64,000 nucleotides of DNA from Anoplopoma fimbria (Eukaryota > Chordata > Actinopteri > Perciformes > Anoplopomatidae): contig NC_072456.1 in NCBI RefSeq assembly GCF_027596085.1, positions 25,402,261-25,466,260 on the forward strand, given 5' to 3'. A program made the position numbers and the translations under genes. The notes under the pieces were generated by a model. The model was not told the DNA's origin. It saw nothing but the letters and a program-made list of their open reading frames with translations, and searched no databases. Below are positions 47,660 to 60,246 of this stretch, piece after piece. Position 1 is the stretch's first letter, and each line of letters starts with the position of its first letter.

Positions 47660-49239
47660 CAGCGGGTAAAATAAGTATTGAACACGTCACCATTTTTCTC
47701 AGTAAATATATTTCTAAAGGTGCTATTGACATGAAATTTTCACCAGATGTCGGTAACAACCCAAGTAATCCATACATACAAAGAAAACCAAACAAATACG
47801 TTCAGAAATTAAGTTATGTGTAATAAAATGGAATGACACAGGGAAAAAGTATTGAACACATGAAGAAAGGGAGGTGCAAAAAGGCATGGAAAGCCTAGAC
47901 ACCAGCTGAAATCTATCAGTAATTAGAAAGCAATCCTGCACCTTGTCAGTGCAAATGAATATCAGCTGGTTCAGTCCCAACTGATGGCCTTTGAAAAGGT
48001 GTCTCATTACCAAGGTGACGCACAAGAAACATCTCATGATGGGTAAAAGGCTCTCTCAAGACCGCTGCAACCTTATTGTTGCAAAACTTACTGATGGCAT
48101 TGGTTACAGAAGGTAAACTTCTGAATGTTCCAGTGAGCACTGTTGGGGCCATAATCCAGAAGTGGAAAGAACATAATTTCACCATAAACCGGCCACGACC
48201 AGCTGCTCCTCGCAAGATTTCTGACAGAGGAGTGAAACTAATTATGAGAAGAGTTCTCCAAGAGCCAAGGATCACTTGTGGAGCGCTTCAGAAAGACCTG
48301 GAATTAGCAGGTACAATTGTTTCAAAGAAAACAATAAGTAATGCACTCAACCGCCATGGCCTGTATGCACGCTCACCACGCAAGACTCCATTGCTAAAGA
48401 AAAAGCATGTTGAAGCTCGTTTAAAGTTTGCTGCACAAAATTTAGACAAGCCTGTGAAATACTGGGAGAATATAGTCTGGTCAGATGAGACCAAAATTGA
48501 ACTCTTTGGATGCCATAATACACACCATGTTTGGAGGTCAAATGGCACTACACATCACCCCAAAAACACCACACCAACAGTGAAGTTTGGAGGTGGGAAC
48601 ATCATGGTGTGGGGCTGTTTTTCAGCATACGGCACTGGCAAACTTCATATAATTGAAGGAAGGATGAATGGAAAAATGTACCGAGACATTCTTGATAAAA
48701 ACTGCTGCCATTTAGCAGGATGATGAAGATGAAAAGCGGGGGTGGACATTTCAGCAAGACAATGATCCCAAACACACAGCCAAGGAAACTCTCCATTGGT
48801 TTCAGATAAAGAAAATAAAGCTGCTAGAATGGCCCAGCCAATCACCTGACTTGAATCCAACAGAAAATCTATGGAAAGAACTAAAGACCAGAGTTCATAG
48901 AAGAGGCCCACTGAACATTCAAGATTTGAAGACTGTTTATGTGGAAGAATGGGCCAAAATCACACCTGAGCAATGCATGCGACTAGTTTCTCCATACAGG
49001 AGGCGTCTTGAAGCTGTCATTACCAACAAAAGCTTTTGTACCAAGTATTAAATAAATTTCAGTAAGCGTGTTCAATACTTTTTCCCTTTGTCATTCCATA
49101 TTATTACACATAACTTCATTTATGAACTTATTTGTTTGGTTTTCTTTGTATGTATGGATTATTTGGGTTGTTACCGACATCTGGTGAAAATGTCATGTCA
49201 ATAGCACCTTTAGAAATATATTTACTGAGAAAAATGCTG
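47660..49239 (+). mobile_element. Full-length decayed Tc1-type transposon
   Basis: TA-flanked, 1.58 kb, with long inverted repeats of roughly 200 bp and two direct repeats (AAGTATTGAACAC) in the left arm (about 47674 and 47848): the IR/DR layout. The right arm keeps only the inner repeat (49067-49085). About 28 bp containing the outer repeat are missing next to its tip. The transposase is broken by two frameshifts. Confidence 0.92.
48039..49051 (+). pseudogene. Tc1-type transposase, two frameshifts
   Basis: The three frames join as MGKRLSQDRCNLIVAKLTDG, then VPVSTVGAIIQKWKEHNFTI (paired helix-turn-helix DNA-binding region), then the DDE domain with [21 protein letters not shown] and [11 protein letters not shown], ending FCTKY. 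The DD34E residues are all present. Frame breaks occur at about 48108 and between 48715 and 48755. Length fits the family's usual 340 or so residues. Confidence 0.92.
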
Positions 49240-50605
49240 TATATATGTATGTGTGTATATATATTTGTATGTGTATATATATGTATGTGTGTATATGTGT
49301 ATATATGTATGTGTGTGTATGTATGTATATGTATGTATACATATATGTATGTGTATATATATGTACATGTAAATACGTTTTATATATGTATGTGTATATA
49401 TGTTTATATGTATATATGTGTATGTGTATATATGTATATGTTTTAATATACGTTTTATATATGTTTTAATATATGTTTATATGTATATATATATGTATAT
49501 GTTGTATATATGTGTATATGTTAATATATATGTATGTTTATATATGTATATGTTTATATGTATATGTTTTAATATATGTTTATATGTATATGTTTTAATA
49601 TATGTTTATATGTATATGTTTTAATATATGTTTATGTATATATTTTTATATGTATATGTTTTATATATGTTTATGTTTATATGTATATGTTTTAATATAT
49701 GTTTATATGTATATGTTTTAATATATGTTTATATGTATATGTTTTTATATGTTTATATGTATATGTTTATATGTATATGTTTTAATATATGTTTTATGTT
49801 TATATTTTAATATATGTTTATATTATATGTTTTAATATATGTTTATATGTATATGTTTTAATATATGTTTATATGTATATGTTTTTATATATATGTTTAT
49901 ATGTATATGTTTTAATATATGTTTATATGTATATGTTTTAATATATGTTTTATGTATATGTTTTAATATATGTTTATATGTATATGTTTTAATATATTTT
50001 ATATGTATATGTTTTAATATATGTTTATATGTTTTAATATATGTTTATGTTTTATATGTTATATATGTTTTAATATATGTTTATATGTTTTATATGTTTT
50101 AATATATGTTTATATGTATATGTTTTAATATATGTATATGTTTTAATATATATGTTTTATATGTATATGTTTTAATATATGTTTATATGTATATGTTTTA
50201 ATATATGTTTTGTATATGTTTTAATATATGTTTATGTGTATATGTTTTAATATATGTTTTTATGTGTATATGTTTTAATATATGTTTTAATATATGTTTA
50301 TATGTATATGTTTTAATCTATGTTTATATGTATATGTTTTAATATATGTTTATATGTATATATTTTAATATATGTTCATATGTTTTAACATATGTTTATT
50401 TATATGTTTTAATATATGTTTATATGTATATGTTTTAATATATGTTTATATGTTTTATATGTTTTATATGTTTTAATATATGTTTATATGTATATGTTTT
50501 AATATATGTTTATATGTTTATATGTATATGTTTTAATATATATGTTTTTATATGTATATGTTTTTAATGTTTATATGTTTATATGTATATGTTTTAATAT
50601 ATGTT
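49240..50605. repeat. AT-rich minisatellite upstream of plpp3
   Basis: The first 200 bp are TATATGTATGTG-like. From about 49440 the array is a tandem repeat of about 26 bp, TTTATATGTATATG followed by TTTTAATATATG, with many one-unit variants, more than 40 units in all. It ends about 35 bp before unique sequence. Confidence 0.9.
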
Positions 50606-50639
50606 GTATATCTGTATACTTGCTGTATACTGTATCATG

Positions 50640-51238
50640 ATGGACAGAGAGTAACTTGCTGTGACTATCAGGATGGACAGAGAGTAACTCTGCATCTCCT
50701 TTAATACTAAGAAGCTCTCCGCTCCGCCTCTCTGGAGCGCCTGTCGTTCCTCTCTTCACCGCCGGGTGTCGCTGCTTCCTCCGCGCGTCTCCCTCCGCCG
50801 GTCTCCGCACTGAGCGCAGGTCTCCAGCGCGCAGGGGCCGGAGGATGGAGGTGATCAAGAGAGGGCTGAGCCTCCACGCCGCCGGGGGAACTTGAAGAGG
50901 GGGGAGGAGGAGGGAGGAGGAGGAGGAGGAGGAGGAGGAGGAGGAGGAGAAGAAGGATTGATATAACAAGAGCGGCTGTCCAAGCGCAGCGCAATTCTCA
51001 CTCCAAGTCCTTTTGAGCCAAGACCCAGAGCGCATATATCTCTCTCTCTCACATTAATATACTTTTAAAAACATTTTTTTTTTTTTTAATGCAAAACAAC
51101 AAACCTCACACATTAGTGAAGTTTTTCTAATTCTGCATTGAATTGCATGATTTTTTTTATCCTTAAGGACACTTTTCCTCGTTGCGCACCGCGTGTTGCG
51201 GGATTTTTGAGCCGAAACACAAGCGGGGACATTCTCAA
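50640..51238 (+). promoter_or_regulatory. plpp3 promoter/leader region
   Basis: GC- and CpG-richer sequence (50700-50900) with a GGA run (50905-50950) leads into the first coding exon. A short 30 bp tandem duplication (GATGGACAGAGAGTAACT) is at 50638-50693. No clear TATA box, and the transcription start is unknown. Confidence 0.4.
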
Positions 51239-51377
51239 ATGCAAAAGTACATGTATGAGAAAGCGATGGCCCAAGAGACAAGGAACGGAGGAACCTCTAC
51301 GTTAAACAACAACAACGGTGTGGACAACAGCAAGAAGAAGCTGCTCATTGCGCTCGACATCTTCTGTCTGCTCCTGG
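51239..51377 (+). CDS. plpp3: plpp3 exon 1 (phospholipid phosphatase 3, partial)
   Basis: 46 codons from ATG at 51239 to the donor CTGG|GTAAGT. The peptide reads MQKYMYEKAMAQETRNGGTS, then TLNNNNGVDNSKKKLLIALD and IFCLLL. It aligns with the PLPP3 N-terminus in length, in the NGG..LNNN motif and in the position of the exon end, just inside the first transmembrane helix. PLPP3 is a six-pass plasma-membrane ecto-enzyme that dephosphorylates lysophosphatidate and sphingosine-1-phosphate. Catalytic motifs lie in later exons outside the window. The upstream open frame lacks an ATG, so this start is preferred. Confidence 0.9.
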
Positions 51378-52785
51378 GTAAGTTTATACACTCCAACAAG
51401 CTCTGTGTGCCTTTCTTATTATAGTAGTGTTTACTTTTTTGGGTGGGTCAAAACAGCTGATTTGCACTTTAAAACTCTTTAAACTCACACAAACAACAGA
51501 GAAAGTACTATAATAAATAGATTAACCGCACTTTCTGATGGTTTTTTTTAAAGTATTGCCTGTTATCTGTCAACACAAGACAACTTAATCTCTTATCACA
51601 CAGCCCCAAACACAAAACACTGCCAACACCCCCTCACACTGTTAGAAATAACAGTTAATATAAGTAACACCCCTAAAAAAATGTAATAATTCAGACTTTA
51701 ATTGTGTGTTTATGAAGAAAAACAGCTGATTGACTGACAGGTCTGTGGATGAAAACGTTGTCATCACATACTGTATTGATCATTTCAAAGTCCACAGAGT
51801 TGCCAACATGCCTGGATGTTTTGAAGTGTTTTTTTTATTTTATTTTAAATAACCCCCACACAAGTGCCCTCATAAACCCCCCCCAGAGGTGCCACTCCAG
51901 CTCGAGCTGTCCAATACATAGAACAAGAAGTAATCAATGTGTAATCAAGGTATTGATCCAGAGCTCATGAGGCTGGTGCTGCTTTTGTGTCCTAACTTGT
52001 TATTCCTCTGGCGTCCAGATCCAGAGTTCATGTGTTGCTGGTTTTTGTTTTTTTAAAGCCGTTGTCACTGTAGCCCAGTCCAGCTCCAGTGGCCCCCCTT
52101 TCTCTTCCCCTTTTGTTTCCAGTCTCTCCTTTCTCTCTTTTTTTTTGGGGAGAAAAAAGGGGGATTATGGGAGTTACGCTCAACTTCTACACATTCTCTC
52201 CCAGAACGCTGGCCAGCTGCCCTTCCTGACCACTCCACTTCAAATTCTCTCTCTCTCGCTCTCTTTCTCCCTCTGGCTTCACTATCCAGCCCCTCTCTGT
52301 CCGGGGGGACTGCGTTGGAATAATTGCTTAAGCATGTGTTGTGTGCAAAAAAAAAAAAAAAAAAAAAAAGGGTGGGTGGGGGGGTAATGCCTCTGTAGTC
52401 TGAACAGAGAGAGTAGAGATGGAGAGGCGGGACGCGTGGCTGACCGGGTATTTAGAGGAGCAGGTGGGAGCCACACAAACAGCTTTTTAATACGGAGAAA
52501 CTGAGGCAGCAAACAGTAGTGACGGAAAAATGTGCAGCATTAAACCACACAGGAGCTGGATTTTATCACCCAGATATAATAAAAACAAAAAAAAAGTGCT
52601 GTAGTAGTGGAAGCAGATCTGCTTGCAAAGTTTTTCACGTGGGTTTGCTCATTAACAGAACCTCAGACAGAGATGCGCTGTTTCATCTGCACCCATATAA
52701 ATGCAGATGAGCTTTTGGGCGCATGTGGAGTGAATTTCCTGCATAAACCGACTTCCTTCTCTATAAAAAAAGTTGCTCTGAGGGG

Positions 52786-52833
<48 letters not shown>

Positions 52834-53183
52834 TGCATGTAAACACACAGACGCAAACTGGTCCTTTGTCATGCTAAACTGCAAGTCTGGCAGCTCCGTG
52901 GTGATTGGTTGGCCCACTTTGGTGGTTTTGCTTTGGGGGGGGGACGCAAAAGCATTTGGGTGTAGGGACAGAGGGGGATAAAAGAGAGGAGGAGGAAGAG
53001 GGGGGGGGTTATTATCAGGGGGTCCTGGATGAGGAAGGAGGAATGCGGGTGTGTAGAGGCCTCAGTAGAACCCTCTGGAGTGGGCAACCACACAGCCGGT
53101 TCATGCATGAATATCTCGTTACCGTTAATTAGTTCCTATCTGCCAGCTGCTGCAGTGACACCTTTCTACAGGTTGTCAATCTG

Positions 53184-53186
<3 letters not shown>

Positions 53187-53264
<78 letters not shown>
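53187..53264. repeat. (CA)n microsatellite
   Basis: About 78 bp of CA. A smaller CA array lies at 52788-52831. Confidence 0.95.
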
Positions 53265-53269
<5 letters not shown>

Positions 53270-53787
53270 CCTCAGGGGTCTGTTGACTCTGTCTGCATAA
53301 AGGACATCTGAGGCAATCTTTAATCACACACACATGTACAAACTACCAAAAAAAGAAAAAGGGGGCTGTTTTCCCTCCTTAAGTAGTTTCTGCTAATCAT
53401 GATACATAAACAGAGAAAGGATCCTGGAGAATAAAAGTCGCACAAAACGCGCTGAGATGGGAGTTAAACGGCGTTCGATGTTGGCAGCTGAGGCCCAGGA
53501 GTCGTCTGCTGGTTTCACTTCGGACTCGGTTTATACTCACTATAAATAACAAGAAATATATCAAGAAAAAACACTGTCAGGAAATCATATACGTCTAAAA
53601 GTGACCTCACCCAACTCCAGATTTTAAAGGATTGCAGAGCAGATTATACGTTGTGTGTTTGCTCTCCGGTGCAAACTTTATTGTCTGTCTGAGGTTTAGA
53701 GCTGCAGGATAATATAAACACACAGCTCTGTTGACTCTCAGTCCTATAAAGGTCTGTGTGGGTGTTGCTATAGCGACCAACCACTCA

Positions 53788-53809
53788 TATGTATATATAT
53801 ATATATATA

Positions 53810-53853
<44 letters not shown>
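53788..53853. repeat. (TA)n microsatellite
   Basis: About 65 bp of TA with one GTGTA interruption. Confidence 0.95.
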
Positions 53854-53855
<2 letters not shown>

Positions 53856-55029
53856 GCGGCGTGATTGCCTTCATTTCCACCCGTGTCTCAGATTTCTTGT
53901 TATCCGCTCTGATCTGATCTACAGTCAGGTGTTTGGTGACGTGATTTTCCACGACGGGGAGATCTTGTCAGAGGAGTTTAATAACCTTTTGGCCCCCCTT
54001 CTCCCGGGGGAATCGGCTTCATAACTGGCCCCCGGAGCATTAACCCTATATATGGCTGTCAGTCACACGCACCCCTCCCTCCCTCCCTCCCTCCCTCCCT
54101 TCATTAAAGCCGGAGAGGTTTAACCTCTACCTCTCCGGGCCTCAGCCACTTCAATCCTCTGCAAATATTTTCCAGAATTTCTCAAATTCTTCATCTGGCT
54201 GCACTGCATCGCCTCGATCCAAAGCCGCTTGATGTGACATCTGGTGCAATATTGGGGAGTGAGTGAACCAGGGGGCAAAGCGTGTGTGTGTGTGTGTGTG
54301 GTGTAGCCCAGGAAAGGGTGGGAAGCGGAAAGGTAGTGTCGGTCGGAGGTAGGTGTGGTTGTGAAATGAAATCCTTTCTTGACTTGAAGCCCATTTCCAT
54401 TCTTTCTCCCCCTTTCCTTCCCTCTCTGCTCCCTCTCCACTTCAGCTTGTCATCTTAACTGCCTTTGCACTAATGCATAGAAATGAGAGAGAGCTGGGGG
54501 ACAAATACTCTCACTTTATTTTTATCGTAGCCTCCACATGCACAAAATTTGACCTCTGGATTTGGACCCATTCTAAGCGTGAGGACACTCCAATAAGATG
54601 TGGTTAGTTGACTGTATGCTTAGAAACTTATCTGCCCCACAACAACATAATAAGTAGTTTTTGCAGAAAGTGGGAGGTCCTCACACCCAAACCAAAACAC
54701 GGGCTCTAATCCAAAAGCTGCTGACCTTAATCTGAGTGTAAATATTCTCAGGAGTTCTGCAAGAGTGTTCAAAAGTGTTCAGGGTTGAGGAGCTGACTGC
54801 GCTACCTGGCTGCCATGTCCAGCATCACTCATTTGGCTGTTGTAACGGTCAACAAAATAGATTTCAATCAGTTACCAATTTTTACAAGCTTTCCAGAAAG
54901 AGCACATAACTGTTGAACCAGTACCCTTAAAGTAACACCAGAAGAGGAATTAATTCAATACCCATCATGCAAATTGAAGCTGTTTGTGTCACACTGGCTA
55001 GCTAACTGCCACTGCTCTGTACAGTGAGC

Positions 55030-55095
55030 ATAGCTTAGCTGCTAGGACAGTTAGCTGCTAGGAGAGTTAGCTGCTAGGACGGTTAGCTGTTGGGA
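55030..55095. repeat. Short minisatellite
   Basis: About four units of 16-17 bp, AGTTAGCTGCTAGGACA-like, with minor variation. Confidence 0.8.
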
Positions 55096-55149
55096 GAAGT
55101 TTTGATACTTGTTTCTGGGATATTTTCACTATGTCCATGTGCTGAAGGT

Positions 55150-55440
55150 CATTACATTACATTACAGTCATTTAGCAGACGCTTTTCTCCAAAGCGACTT
55201 ACAGTCAGTAGTATATTACATATCATTCACCCATTCACACACTGATGACAGGCTACCATGCAAGGTGCCACCATCAGACTCTAACTAACATTCATCATCC
55301 AGTCCACACCGATGGCCTTCAGGAGCAACTTGGGGTTAAGTGTCTTGCCCAAGGACACATCGACTGCCAAAGCCGGGTATCGAACCACCGACCGTCTGAT
55401 TGGAGAACTACCTTGCTCTCCACTATGCCACAGCCGGTCC
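55150..55440 (-). mobile_element. tRNA-derived SINE with LINE-type tail
   Basis: On the minus strand: head ACCGGCTGTGGCATAGTGGA, a box-B-like GGTGGTTCGATACCC, body CCTTGGGCAAGACACTTAAC, and tail GACTGTAAGTCGCTTTGGAG with AAAGCGTCTGCTAAATGACT and (TAATG)n. The tail is the same as the fragment inserted in fyb2 unit 2. Confidence 0.8.
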
Positions 55441-56279
55441 TTGTCAGTCTCCTTTTCCGTTTGTCAGATAAGGTCAAAGGTCAGGCGGTACAGATTGAGT
55501 GCCTGCAGAGCTCTCTGTATGACATTTCCTTCACTCACACACAGCCCAGGGGTCGATGCATGCAGACATGAATACCCAACATCAATTGAGTTCTGACAAC
55601 AGTCGATACATATGATGTGGTATTTACGGGGTGGTTTACATGGTTGGATAGAGGCCTTCTGTGTTATCTGTGGATGCGGCGGGCGGCCCTGTGGTGTGTT
55701 TTTTATGTCCCGGCTGCAGGACGAGGCGAGGTTAGGGCTCTTCAGAAGGTGAGGAGGGTCCTCTGGCAATAGACCATCATCAGATTATGTAATAAGATAA
55801 AGATCAGCTGATGGTCTCTCTCGGCCTCAGGGCTTCTCGTCCTTTTTAAAGAGTGAATGCAGTGTTCGGTGTGCAGCGTATATTTTTGTGTGATACATTT
55901 TGTCGTGTTTCTGCCGTTGAGTTAAATGACAAATAACTCCTCCAGGGCTGCTATTAGAGGCGTGAGAGCATGTGTGACCCGAGGGGTTCGTGAGGGCCGG
56001 GGAGCTCCCTAGGCGGACTCTACAGCCTGAAGGAGTTTGTGTGTGCGCTGCATGTGTGCGCTGCATGTGTGGGTAGCATGTGGCTCGGCGTGCACCATGT
56101 GGCTCCCGTGGGTTGACTGATGTGATTGTGTCTCTTTCACAAACCAGACACATTCATCCACTTCTCCCCAACGTCTCCATCCCAGCAAACAACTAAACGG
56201 CACAATAAAAGACTTTGACGACGGAAGAACAACAGCTTGTAGTTTACACTCCGACAACAATGGTGTGGTAAAGCTTGTG

Positions 56280-56311
<32 letters not shown>
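56280..56311. repeat. (CT)n microsatellite
   Basis: About 32 bp of CT. Confidence 0.9.
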
Positions 56312-56314
<3 letters not shown>

Positions 56315-58889
56315 CGTGATTATAGCCCTGTTAGGTAAACACCCTCCAACTGCTTATTTAGATAAAGCAGAACCACCGGGCTGCACCCTGCCATTAACTG
56401 TTGTCATTCTTGCATGAGTTTAAGCTTGTGTTTGAGTTTTCTTTGGCTGGTGATGTAAATTAATATTTTGTGGAGTTTTGTTTGTGGGCAATGAGCTCAT
56501 TACATCCCACCCAACTCTTGAGGTTTTCTCACTCTCACCCAGTTGTCTTAATGTTTATATAAGCAGTCATCTGCATAGAGTTGGTCTGATTCCAGTGTCA
56601 GAAATGCTTCGAAGTTTGTGGGTCTATGCACCGTCACTATATTTTGTTATCATGTTTTTATTTGCTAGTTTATGCCACACATGAACAACACGTGTCCCTC
56701 ACTATTATGATGAAACAGAGCTGGAACCAGCTGTGGAGGTGGCCCCCTATGAAAGTTGCTTAGTGGCCAATGAAGCAAAAAAGTTTGACTCCCAGGTATA
56801 AAATTCAAATCATATTCCCAAATCTTCATGCAATCTTCTGCATCCATAGAAAACCCATAGAAGGGCACAAGCCTGTCCTTTATTCCCGCCTCCCAGCGTC
56901 TCTTTCGTTCTCATTCAGATGAACAGAGGAAAGAAAAAACTCTGGATTCAGCCATTAGTGCATTTAAGTTTTAAGACAAATAGATTCGAAACAGGACTAT
57001 TAAAGTGTTCAAATTAGGTCGTTTATTTACCTCAAAGAAAATGATCAGCTGAGGTCTCTTTCCCGATCTAAGTATTTTTATGTGACTGTTCATTCCATGT
57101 TCCGGCTTCCATGGTCTTGCCTTCTTCCTGGTATCTTTTACACGCTATGGGATCCATAAATCCTTTCACGCATCCGTATGTCACATGTGCACCTCTCACC
57201 AGAGACCAGAAAGAAGCGAGACGGCTCAGTCGTAAGCTTCTTCCGTCACCAGCTCCAGACAAATAACGATCTTTGTCCGAGATGAGAGCTGCACATGCTT
57301 GGTGTTAGCCTAGTGTTTGCCAGTTTGCTAGTACATTGTCTGCAAATTCTGCAATATTTTTTACACAAACTAGAATATAAAAATAAAGTTATTTGGCATT
57401 CATTCTCTGCATGCATTTGTTCATGTTTTGCAGAGCTTACAGTGATTGTAATCATATCACATCCATGCAGGGACAGTGGGATACAGCTGTTAAAAGATAA
57501 TAATTACATACAATGGTACATCTCTCACTCTTCATGGTTTAACTGCACGCAGTTCTGCTTATCAACATTGGATCAGCCACAATGCTGCAATCATTTAATG
57601 CAAATGAGAGCAGAGGCAGCGTGATCTTATAGAGCAGAGCTTCATCATAGCCAGCAGGCCTCATTACATCTCTCTGTTGCACCATGCTGTCACATAGGCC
57701 TCTCTGTCTGACACTTTCTCCTACTACGCTGCAATGCTCTGTATCTGTGTGAGTGTGAGTGTGTGTGTGTGTGTGTGTGTGATCTGTGCACATGCTGTGC
57801 TCATCCATAGATTTAAGGAGGGGGGGGGATTTCACTGTTCCACTGAGAACAATACCCCCTTTTGATGCATCTCAGCGCTCTTTGTTTCGCTAACGAGGAC
57901 CAACAGGCCGGCGGCAGACAGAAGGAGGATGAAATGGAAAGGGAGGGGAAGAAATGAATGAAGTAGAGATGAGAGAGAGAGAGAGTGAGAGACATCTTCG
58001 CTGGTTGTCCATTATTATCCGTCAGTGGGTTTACGGCCGGTGCTGGCTTCGTTTTCGGGGCTGCGACTCTTATCTGCCTCAGCTGAGTCTGGTAATCATC
58101 CCCATAGCATCTTTATTGGTGCAGGCCTTATCTGTGCTGCAGCCTCTGAGCCCTATCCTGTTTACATACAGAGAGAGAGGAGAGTCCCCCCTTGAGTTCT
58201 AACCATCGTGCAGAACATTCACACCGTCACTCCGGTTTTAAACACCCATTGTCTCCAGATAAACTCAAAACCCACGATTGTGTGCAGGATGAGGGGAAGG
58301 AGTGCAAGACAGGGAGGAGAGCAGTGAAGTTTACGGGGGGGTGGAGTGGGGCGTTATCCAGACAGAGGCGTCAGGTTTCAAAGACTCCACGGCCCTGTCT
58401 TCTCCTCGGCCAGGCTTTTGTCCCCGGGGGGGGGTAATAATGCCATTATGGCAACAGCAGAGGAACGCCCCAGCCGGCCAGCCTGATCCGGCCTCTGGGC
58501 GCTGATCAGGTTTCTCTCCACCGGAGCAGCTGTGAGCTCGTCCTCTTTCAGAGCACGGTGTGTCCGAGCGTTAAGAAACGCCTCGATGAGTTGTAACTGA
58601 TCTTTTTAGAAATGTTCTACTCCAGTGGCTCCCAAACCTTTATCCTGAAGGGACCCCTTTTTCTATCGTTGAGTGAATTGACCCCTGACTAAGTGACATA
58701 ATTTAACAGTACAGTTTGTGTGAAAAGAGTGATTTTCATGCTTTCTTTGAGCAGATAATCTCCTGTGTTGTTTGGGAACTTTTATAACATTTTTTTTTTG
58801 TTGTTTATCTTTAACAATCATACATACTTAATAGGCTTTTTGTAACAAAATCACTGTTTTCTTCTCCTTGACGCTTGACAACAGCGCAG

Positions 58890-59290
58890 TTTTGAAGCCT
58901 TGAGTTCAGCGTTTTTCGGTCACCCTCTTGGTTTTTTGCAACCAGTCAACAGAAGTGACCATTTTTGGACTGCAGATGAGCGACGCAAAGATGCTGTTTC
59001 CAGCTCTGGTAGAGACCTGTCAATCACAAGTTAGCCCCGCCCCACCATAAAGCATCCCCTGCTTTATGGTCTGTTTGACTCTAAATGGAGCATCATTTAC
59101 TAAATGAACATCATGCTGTATTGAAGAAGACTTGAAACTAGAGATTGAGACCATAAACTCATGTTTACAATGTTTACTGAGGGAATAAATCAAGAGAGAA
59201 GTAGAGTCATTTTCTCATAGACTTCTATACAACCAGAGGATGACCCTTAGAAAGAATGCAGGTTTAAGACCCTTCACCATTGGCATTGGT
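58890..59290 (-). repeat. Dispersed ~500 bp repeat, copy D
   Basis: Reverse orientation of copies A-C. ATGGAGCATCATTTACTAAA and GTTTACTGAGGGAATAAATC are readily visible. Confidence 0.75.
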
Positions 59291-59746
59291 TGCTATCCTA
59301 TTGTTCTATCAGCTCTTTGGTTATTTGAACTGCGTACTTTTCTTTATTCCTAATCCAAAATTTGAAAACAACAATATCATTTAGTTTTCTTCACCAGAAA
59401 TGAATGATATAGGACAACTGTACACTTTTAAAAGAAGCTGTCTTACACCCCTACAAATGAAGATGGCGGGTCGATTTCCCACAAAATAGCATTGAATCAA
59501 ACATCTCTTCAGACCGTTCAGAGGTTGCCCTCGCAGGTGCCTGCTGGTAAAAGTCCCCTAAAGAGTGTCCCAATAGATGCCTGTCTGTAAAAAATAAAAA
59601 AACGGAGGGGGGGCATTTATTCCTGTGAATAAAATCTCTCTGAGTAAGCACATGCTTCAGCCAGCGGCCCCCCGGTCGCTGTGCAGCATTCACACAGAGG
59701 GGAGAGGAGAAAGGACAGGGATTCACTCTGCTGACCTCAGCCACTC

Positions 59747-59858
<112 letters not shown>

Positions 59859-60160
59859 ATGAGCTTTTCTACATGTGTGCGACACATCAGCAGCTCGTGG
59901 AAACAAAGCACTGATACCCAGAGGCTGGAACACCTGTATATCTGCACATATGTACATGTACAGAAATGTATATTTTTCCTAAACAGTGTTTGTCGTATTG
60001 GAAAAAAAACAACCTGGGTGGTTTTTTTAATGGAGCTGAGTTTGTTTATTTGGATTTCAAGAGCATTTTTTTAAAGCCCTTTGTGGTCAACAACTCAGAA
60101 ATGTTTGAGAAAGGCTTTGCCAGAGGAACCACACAGTAATCCACTTTCAACACCCACATA

Positions 60161-60161
60161 G

Positions 60162-60224
<63 letters not shown>

Positions 60225-60246
60225 CACACACGCACACACACACACA
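60161..60246. repeat. (CA)n microsatellite
   Basis: About 85 bp of CA with two CG interruptions. Confidence 0.95.

Noticed and set aside
49132..50102. Several Tyr/Ile/Met/Cys-rich ORFs
   Set aside because: Translations of the AT-rich minisatellite and TATG repeats, not genes.
50571..51035. 154-codon minus ORF upstream of plpp3
   Set aside because: Poly-Ser/Leu from a GGA run within the plpp3 leader region. No domain or conserved motif.
53860..54020. Possible plpp3 exon (open frame with FGDVIFHDGEILSEEF)
   Set aside because: It does not resemble the expected PLPP3 second exon, and flanking acceptor/donor signals are not convincing.
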